Assembly (NCBI GenBank): GCA_027214345.1
Contig: JAPWHR010000004.1
Location: forward strand, 318,001 to 382,000
DNA: 64,000 nt
Source: Comamonadaceae bacterium G21597-S1
GTDB lineage: Bacteria > Pseudomonadota > Gammaproteobacteria > Burkholderiales > Burkholderiaceae_C
Reading direction: 5' to 3'
The notes under the pieces are model-generated. The model made no database searches and was not told the DNA's origin. It saw only the letters and a program-made list of their open reading frames with translations. This document shows, one piece after another, positions 58,667-64,000 of this stretch (position 1 is its first letter; each line of letters begins with the position of its first letter). The position numbers and the translations under genes are program-made.

Positions 58667-60205
58667 TCAGCTAGATGTCGAAAGCTTGACTTTCGCATTC
58701 CATTGTTTCTGGCTTTTCTCTGACCTATTGCTCAGATGGGGAATTGTTGCTGTGATCAGAAGCCAGAACATTGTCATATTATTCGGAATGGATAATATCG
58801 TAAACGTCACCGCAATTGCTGCAACGCTTGCCACACAAGCTCCCACGAACAAGCCTTCTGGTCCAGACTCGGCTACTGAAAATCTGATGCCCTTGATAAA
58901 GAATGCGATGATCAGAATAATCAACAGGCCTAGCCCAACATAGCCGCTGTCAATGGCAAGGGATAGAAAATAATTGTCAATGGTCGATACACCAGCTGAG
59001 TTTGAGAAACCGGCCTTGGTTACAGCCATGCCTTGACCGAAGCCCCATAAAGGGCTGTCTTGCAGTGCTGCAATGCCTAGGCGAAGCATGTCTAGTCGAA
59101 TATTCGTGCTGCCCGCTTCCTGCGCTGTCCGCCCAAGCGCCAGTTCTTCCAAGAGGTAATAACCAATTCCGATCGCTCCGATCATGGCTGGTACCATCAG
59201 GATCGCAAAGGCTCTTGATACTTTTCCGTGCGTAATTGCACGCAACCACAACACGATTCCAATCGATGCAATGGCGGCCGCGACACTGACGATTCCTGCC
59301 CTGGACGCTGATTGAACGATCGCTGCAAATGCGATCGGCAGAGTCAAAATGGCGAGCAGTCGCCAGACCTTGCTGGTTTCACGCAAAATCGAGTAGACAA
59401 CGATGGGGACCGCGGCCGCGATATATTGCGCGAAGACAATCGGATGATTGAATGTGGCTTGTGCTCTGTATTGCCCACCTCGAAACTTCTCAAGGGCAAT
59501 GTTCGCTAGATTTCCTTCCAGTTCTGCATTATCGCCAGCGCTTGCGAATCCAACGAACATGTTGTGTTGGGTGAGTGCTTCAGCTACTCCTAAGGCGCCG
59601 GTGACTAGTGCACACAGAACGATGATGCGCATCAACCATTTTTGACCGCCATCGATAGAGCAGAGGCAATAGCCAAACAACAAATAGCTCGTGAGATAGA
59701 TGAGCTCTCGAACATAGATAACGACTGAATATGCTGGCTGATCACCCAGCAGTGAGGCAAGAAGGCGCCAGCTGAGCCAGAGGCTCGCCAGCATGACCAG
59801 CCATCGAGAGCTTGCGACTTGGTGGCTGACTCTTTGCGAGAAGCCAGGCGAGTAGATTAGTAGTACGACAACGGTGTACAACGCTGCCATGGTGGAAAAT
59901 GTGAAAGCACTTATGCTTGGCAAGCCTGGATAGTGAAGGTAGATATACCTAGGCCACAGGATTGAGAGTGCGGTCAGTAATAGTAGACCGGTGAAGATTA
60001 GGCTCTCAGGGAATGCGTTCTTGGGCGAGCGGAAAGCCCAGGCAAGCAGGATGGAAACCGAACCAAAGACGATGATGGCCAATCGCGCCATGAATCCGGT
60101 TGGAAAAATTGCGGCACCTAGGCCCAGCGCGGCCGCAGCAAATACAAAACCAAGCACGATGCCGGCATTTGCGGTGGTGCTAGTCCTAGTCTGACCTGGT
60201 TTCAT
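58667..60205 (-). CDS. O-antigen ligase/Wzy-type polysaccharide polymerase membrane protein
   Basis: 512 residues with about twelve membrane helices. The long outer loop between late helices (ALGRTAQEAGSTNIRLDMLRLG, then SPLWGFGQGMAV and STIDNYFLSLAIDSGYVGL) matches the Wzy_C/O-antigen ligase pattern with the conserved histidine replaced by nearby polar residues. It should polymerise lipid-linked repeat units in the periplasm, or ligate them to a carrier. The gene and its neighbours are visibly lower in GC than the exosortase core. Family is likely; polymerase versus ligase is open. Confidence 0.85.
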   Translation of the reverse strand: MKPGQTRTSTTANAGIVLGFVFAAAALGLGAAIFPTGFMARLAIIVFGSVSILLAWAFRSPKNAFPESLIFTGLLLLTALSILWPRYIYLHYPGLPSISAFTFSTMAALYTVVVLLIYSPGFSQRVSHQVASSRWLVMLASLWLSWRLLASLLGDQPAYSVVIYVRELIYLTSYLLFGYCLCSIDGGQKWLMRIIVLCALVTGALGVAEALTQHNMFVGFASAGDNAELEGNLANIALEKFRGGQYRAQATFNHPIVFAQYIAAAVPIVVYSILRETSKVWRLLAILTLPIAFAAIVQSASRAGIVSVAAAIASIGIVLWLRAITHGKVSRAFAILMVPAMIGAIGIGYYLLEELALGRTAQEAGSTNIRLDMLRLGIAALQDSPLWGFGQGMAVTKAGFSNSAGVSTIDNYFLSLAIDSGYVGLGLLIILIIAFFIKGIRFSVAESGPEGLFVGACVASVAAIAVTFTILSIPNNMTMFWLLITATIPHLSNRSEKSQKQWNAKVKLSTSS

Positions 60206-60217
60206 TGTGTAATCGAT

Positions 60218-61399
60218 TCAGGCGGCGTTGGAGATGAGCGCCGCCTTCAGATTCTTGCCCACTACTTCTGAATACACGCCAAGACGCTTTTGCGCCAGTA
60301 ACATGCCACGCTGGACTTGTATGGCCAGTTGGTCCTTGTTCTTGTAGCCATCTGCAATGAGTCGCTGCACGGCGGCATTGCCTTGTGTCTTGCAATCAAT
60401 GGAATGTTCGTAACCTATGGAACCAAACAGCCCAGCAAATTTTCGGCTGTAAGCCATCGGTATGACGGGCACACCTGCAGAAAACGCTGCGACGCAGGAG
60501 TGCATGCGCGCGCCCACAAAGAAGTCGAGGCCAGCGATATAGCCCTTCGCAACAGATGGCTGCGAGAATCTCGGCGCGAGCTTGATGCCTGGATACTCCT
60601 GTGCGAGCTTCTCTGCGATAGCGAAGTCGTCTTCTACCGGCGATTCGGGAACGATAACGTGCGGGACAAGATGTAGTTCAACAGTTGGATCAGCCAAGAA
60701 TGTGTTGATTATTTGCCTTACTGTGGAGGGATAGTCAATGTTCAGTTCAAACTGGTTGGCTCCGGTGTAGCCGCCATTGAACAGCAGAGCAGATACATTG
60801 ATTCCGACCCGTGTCTTCTTGACTGCCTCAAACGTCTGCTTTTGGTATGGCAGCGTGAATGCAACATCGATTGCCTCGCGGCAGTTTTCAGTTATCTGCA
60901 GGCTTCTTAGGTACTCTGACGAAAGATGATCGCGCGCGAAGATGGTTTTGCAGCGGCGCATCACCTGTTTTGCCAATAGTCTGGATAGCCGGCCGTTGAA
61001 TGGGCCGATCGTCTGGGGAGCCAGAATCAGTGGCTTACCCAATGAGCAGACGATATTCTTGCTCAGCCAGTAGTAGAAGAACCGCTTGAACCCATAGATG
61101 TCGGCAAAGCTGTCACCCTCACCGATATCCACTACAAGATCGCAACGTCTGATCTGATCTCTGAATCCGCCCCGCAGAATGCGGGCTTGTCGAACCTCGA
61201 TAGCATGTCCACCCGCCTCTAGCTTGCCGACAAGGGCGGGAGGCGCCGACCTAGTACCGGTCCCTAAAACAATGAAGCGAACGGTCTGACCAATCGCTTC
61301 CGCGGCTTCGCGGATGATCGCGATGTTGGACTCTGTCAGCGCACCAACGCCAAGATTGCCTGAAGACAGGGAATGCCATAACAACCCGACTGTGATCAT
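60218..61399 (-). CDS. Polysaccharide pyruvyl transferase family protein
   Basis: 393 residues. GNLGVGALTESN, LVVDIGEGDSFADIYG and LILAPQTIGPF are the typical CsaB/WcaK-type elements, and VGARMHSCVAAFSAGVPVIPMAYSRKFAGLFG is the C-terminal donor region. Such enzymes add pyruvyl ketals from phosphoenolpyruvate to sugars of extracellular polymers, giving negative charge. It is 12 bases upstream of the Wzy-like gene and 43 bases after the Fe-S protein gene. The acceptor sugar is not known. Confidence 0.88.
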   Translation of the reverse strand: MITVGLLWHSLSSGNLGVGALTESNIAIIREAAEAIGQTVRFIVLGTGTRSAPPALVGKLEAGGHAIEVRQARILRGGFRDQIRRCDLVVDIGEGDSFADIYGFKRFFYYWLSKNIVCSLGKPLILAPQTIGPFNGRLSRLLAKQVMRRCKTIFARDHLSSEYLRSLQITENCREAIDVAFTLPYQKQTFEAVKKTRVGINVSALLFNGGYTGANQFELNIDYPSTVRQIINTFLADPTVELHLVPHVIVPESPVEDDFAIAEKLAQEYPGIKLAPRFSQPSVAKGYIAGLDFFVGARMHSCVAAFSAGVPVIPMAYSRKFAGLFGSIGYEHSIDCKTQGNAAVQRLIADGYKNKDQLAIQVQRGMLLAQKRLGVYSEVVGKNLKAALISNAA

Positions 61400-61442
61400 G
61401 CACTGGCTCCAACGATTCTGGTCAATTTCTTGATATATGAAT

Positions 61443-62660
61443 TCACTGTGCTTCCACTACAGCACGACGTAGCGTGCCCCAACAATTGCGCAACCAGTGC
61501 ACCGGTGAGGTGCCCAGGGATGCCTTCAGCAAACGAAGCCTGCGGTAGCGTGGAGCAATGCCCCGGGCCAAACGGGTTGCTATCACTCGGCCAAGCACGA
61601 CGCGTTTTCTGTCGGCCTGGTAGGGCTGCATCTTTTCGATCTGCGCTGTTTCGAGAGGCTCGACCAATATTGCCCGATTGTGAGCGGCTGTCTTCAGCAA
61701 TTCACTTCCGGCTTTGGTGCGGGCAAGGACAAGGCTTCGGCCGTCGCGTTCAGCAAAGTCAGGATAGCCGTCTTGGCCATACCAGGCGTCAGCGCAAGTG
61801 ATGTCGGCAAATTCGCCTGTACCATCCGGGCAGATTTTGCACCTGAACTGCAGGTGTTTGTTGAGAATGGTCCCCCACGATGTGTTGTAGTCCATCTCGA
61901 AGGATTGCCCGTCATCCTGAACCGCTCGGGCCATGCCAGGCCAGCCGTCGCCTCGATAGCGGAAACTCACCAAGCGCTTGGGTTCGGCGCCGAGCTTGCG
62001 AATGACTTCCCTCGTGCCATGTGAACTGGGAACGCCTGCACACATGAACGACAGCATGTACTTGACGGCCGTATCGACCGCCGGATTGATGCGAGCGTAT
62101 TGGCGAAGCGCTGCGACATCACAGGGTTTTCCGACAAAGGCAAATTTCTCGCCTGTTGACAGCAACTCATGGAGAGATTGCAGTGGCGCCGACGGTGCAT
62201 AACGTGACCCCGCGGCGCGGATCACGTCTTCATGCGAGCGGCTGATTTGCAGCGTATTCGCGAGTGGGTCTTTCCCGTCGACCGCAATCTGGGCAATGAA
62301 GTCCACCTTGCCAGAGTCCAGCAGATAACAAGCTAGGGCAGAGATAGCACCGCCTGAAGAAGCCTGCTTCCTGATGGCAGTGTCCACCGCATGACCAGTC
62401 TGGACCGACTCTACGGGCCCCCATAGCGGATGGTAATTCTGTACATCTGCGCTATGTGCCAAGGTCAAACCCGGGCAGACTTGTGAGATGGTACGGCTTG
62501 TTTCAACAGACAATGGTTGGGACACCACTGGCCGAACAAATCCGGAACGATTCATTCGCATTGCGACCTGGCCCGGTGGCGCAATGGAGGCGCATAAGCC
62601 ACATCCGGTGCAAAGACCATTGGTGGTTACAGTTTCAATGATGTTGCGCTGAGTTCTCAT
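61443..62660 (-). CDS. FrhB-like (coenzyme F420 hydrogenase beta family) iron-sulfur protein
   Basis: About 405 residues from the ATG at 62660. The N-terminus has CTGCGLCAS (cysteines 17, 20, 23), a ferredoxin-like cluster site. The middle has KQASSGGAISALACYLLDSG, GSRYAPSAPLQSL and FVGKPCDVAALRQY, the marks of the FrhB/FdhB family. LQFRCKICPDGTGEFADITCADAWYG supplies further cysteines. Members in polysaccharide loci often accompany pyruvyl transferases, as here, but their reaction is unknown; F420 use is not implied. It is probably a flavin and Fe-S redox enzyme acting on a sugar. Confidence 0.87.
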   Translation of the reverse strand: MRTQRNIIETVTTNGLCTGCGLCASIAPPGQVAMRMNRSGFVRPVVSQPLSVETSRTISQVCPGLTLAHSADVQNYHPLWGPVESVQTGHAVDTAIRKQASSGGAISALACYLLDSGKVDFIAQIAVDGKDPLANTLQISRSHEDVIRAAGSRYAPSAPLQSLHELLSTGEKFAFVGKPCDVAALRQYARINPAVDTAVKYMLSFMCAGVPSSHGTREVIRKLGAEPKRLVSFRYRGDGWPGMARAVQDDGQSFEMDYNTSWGTILNKHLQFRCKICPDGTGEFADITCADAWYGQDGYPDFAERDGRSLVLARTKAGSELLKTAAHNRAILVEPLETAQIEKMQPYQADRKRVVLGRVIATRLARGIAPRYRRLRLLKASLGTSPVHWLRNCWGTLRRAVVEAQ

Positions 62661-62700
62661 TGTGGGACGTGCTGAGTTCGTTTGGGCGTGTCGTCGTGGC

Positions 62701-63975
62701 TCAGTGCACTTGCACGAAGGGAATGAAGGCAAGCGGGCATAGCAGTGCCAGGCCCGCGTTGAGTCTGGACAAACTCACCACCGGTTGGATCGCACGGAAA
62801 TAGATCAACGCGAGCATCAGGTTTCCGATGGTCAGGGCCCATATCCAGCCTAGATTCCCGAACCTTGGTACCAAGACAGCGGCACTGATCAGGATCACGA
62901 TCCAGTGTCCCAGATTGACTTTTGCACGAAGCGCCTGTTTGCCAGCAGCCGTCAATAACAGCCCAAAGCCTGACGCGACGAACCGAACGAAGAACAGCAG
63001 TCCAAACCAGGGCATTAGATGTGCCAATGCCATGAAATTCTCTCCGAACAGCAATTGCACCAACGGTTTGGCCGTAATCGCGAGAAGTAGCCCGACGGCA
63101 GCCCCTGAGCCAAAAAAGACAGTTTCTACTCTTTCGGCAATGTGCTGAATCTCTGCGGTACGTCCCATTGCGCGGGAGACTCTGGGAATGAAGACGTTTC
63201 CCAGGACCTTTGCGATCTGACTGCCCCCCAGAAACACCCGCATGCCCGCCTGATGCAGTCCAACAGCAACTGGGCCCAGGAAATAGTTGAGAACGACACT
63301 GTCGATTTGACCGATCAGGCCTTGCAGACCGAAGTCGATTGCATAGTGCCCCCCGTGCTTGAGGCGATACACGGCGCGGTGCAGCGGCGCAGGCCTCAAC
63401 GCCGAAAAGTACTGTCGTTGATTAGACCATGTCATCAGCAAGACAAGACACCTGGAGGCAAGGAGCCCAAACGCCGCCATCAACACACTGGTCTGATAAG
63501 TTACGGCCCCCGCCACGATGACAAACTGGCTGACCGACGCGACTGTTGCCATTCGTGTTTCTGCCGAAAAGCGGTTGGTCACTCGGTATCCGACGTTGAG
63601 GAAGTCGGAGGTCGAATCGAGCAACATTGCCAGCAGCAGAAGCAAGAACACCCAGCGAGTCTCGCTTGGCAAGAATGGTATTGCGCAAAGGGCTCCTGCG
63701 AGAATGACTGCTGATAGCAAGACCTTCGATGCAAAGACCTCATTGACAACAGTCCCGGCTGCGCCGGGGCTGTGACCGATTTCTCTCAAGAGGTACGTCG
63801 TGAAGCCGTAATTTGCGACTGTGGCGAGTAGGGTGGCTATTGACAGCCACAACATCAGAATGCCGAATGGCTCCAGTCCAAGCAGTCGCGCCAAGATCAC
63901 GAACGTCAACAGACCGGAGACAAGTCTGACCGCCGTGCTCGTTCCCATGAAGAGGATATCGCTTACAACTGCCAT
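62701..63975 (-). CDS. Wzx-type oligosaccharide flippase
   Basis: 424 residues with about twelve membrane helices and the family opening SDILFMGTSTAVRLVSGLLTFVILARLLG. The loop GGHYAIDFGLQGLIGQIDSVVLNYFLG is typical of MATE-like flippases of the polysaccharide transport class. It should move the lipid-linked repeat unit across the inner membrane. It is the first gene of the minus-strand assembly block in the window, only 25 bases from the right edge, so an upstream partner may lie outside. Confidence 0.9.
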   Translation of the reverse strand: MAVVSDILFMGTSTAVRLVSGLLTFVILARLLGLEPFGILMLWLSIATLLATVANYGFTTYLLREIGHSPGAAGTVVNEVFASKVLLSAVILAGALCAIPFLPSETRWVFLLLLLAMLLDSTSDFLNVGYRVTNRFSAETRMATVASVSQFVIVAGAVTYQTSVLMAAFGLLASRCLVLLMTWSNQRQYFSALRPAPLHRAVYRLKHGGHYAIDFGLQGLIGQIDSVVLNYFLGPVAVGLHQAGMRVFLGGSQIAKVLGNVFIPRVSRAMGRTAEIQHIAERVETVFFGSGAAVGLLLAITAKPLVQLLFGENFMALAHLMPWFGLLFFVRFVASGFGLLLTAAGKQALRAKVNLGHWIVILISAAVLVPRFGNLGWIWALTIGNLMLALIYFRAIQPVVSLSRLNAGLALLCPLAFIPFVQVH

Positions 63976-64000
63976 CGGGAGGCCGGCATGTGTCGAGGCC

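Noticed and set aside
61443-62660. Methanogen-type F420 hydrogenase subunit
   Set aside because: The family name is historical. There are no other hydrogenase or F420 genes in the window.

Overview
This window looks like a long exopolysaccharide and protein-sorting island of a high-GC proteobacterium, most likely a betaproteobacterium. The strongest sign is the set of genes that travel with exosortase A (XrtA) and PEP-CTERM proteins: the prsK-prsR-prsT regulatory and TPR genes, an exosortase-associated AMP-forming acyl-CoA ligase, a PLP-dependent decarboxylase, hydrolases 1 and 2, small acyl carrier proteins, a PEP-CTERM-type sugar transferase, and two proteins with a C-terminal VPEP/transmembrane/arginine signal. 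The exosortase and the Wza/Wzc-type export genes are not in the window and presumably lie outside it. No rRNA, tRNA, CRISPR array, transposase or origin was seen.

Layout. (1) 1-7.3 kb: a truncated acyltransferase-3 gene diverges from a plus-strand series of NodB-type deacetylase, acyltransferase 3, FkbH-like protein, ACP, AAC(3)-fold acetyltransferase and MaoC-ketoreductase fusion. (2) 7.3-14.6 kb: a compact minus-strand operon reads ACP, E1 alpha/beta fusion, lipoyl E2, ACP, hydrolase 2, hydrolase 1, GNAT-like protein, TPR protein. (3) 14.7-29.4 kb: the exosortase-associated core, with a glycosyltransferase, ugd, ACP, acyl-CoA ligase, PLP decarboxylase, initiating sugar-phosphate transferase, prsK, prsR, prsT and a trypsin-like protease. 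(4) 29.5-37.7 kb: a minus-strand sugar-nucleotide block (rfbB, wecB, galE, nucleotidyltransferase, manC) ending in a FeeM-like acyltransferase fused to a PilZ domain, plus a methyltransferase and a glycosyltransferase. (5) 39-41.5 kb: an insert of membrane and TerB-like proteins of unknown role. (6) 41.8-46 kb: a PEP-CTERM protein and the dTDP-rhamnose operon rfbBDAC, including a second rfbB. (7) 46-52.8 kb: a DUF1800/DUF1501 pair divergent from a secreted PQQ-dehydrogenase/diheme cytochrome that ends in a dockerin, followed by a PEP-CTERM protein with a cohesin-like domain. (8) 52.9-64 kb: a visibly more AT-rich minus-strand assembly block with four glycosyltransferases, a GH99/WbsX-like protein, a Wzy/ligase-type membrane protein, a pyruvyl transferase, an FrhB-like Fe-S protein and a Wzx-type flippase.

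How the parts fit. Sugar-nucleotide enzymes supply UDP-GlcA, UDP-Gal/Glc, UDP-ManNAc, a GDP-Man-type sugar and dTDP-Rha. The sugar transferase starts the lipid-linked unit, the glycosyltransferases extend it, and the flippase and Wzy-like protein export and polymerise it. Two acyl-supply modules with four carrier proteins probably make acyl groups that decorate the glycan or a related lipid. PrsK/PrsR, a sigma-54-type two-component system, probably controls the PEP-CTERM genes, and the PilZ domain suggests a further link to c-di-GMP. The most interesting unit is the adjacent dockerin-tailed redox enzyme and PEP-CTERM cohesin-like protein at 49.7-52.8 kb, which could be a surface-docked respiratory or oxidase complex held by exosortase sorting.
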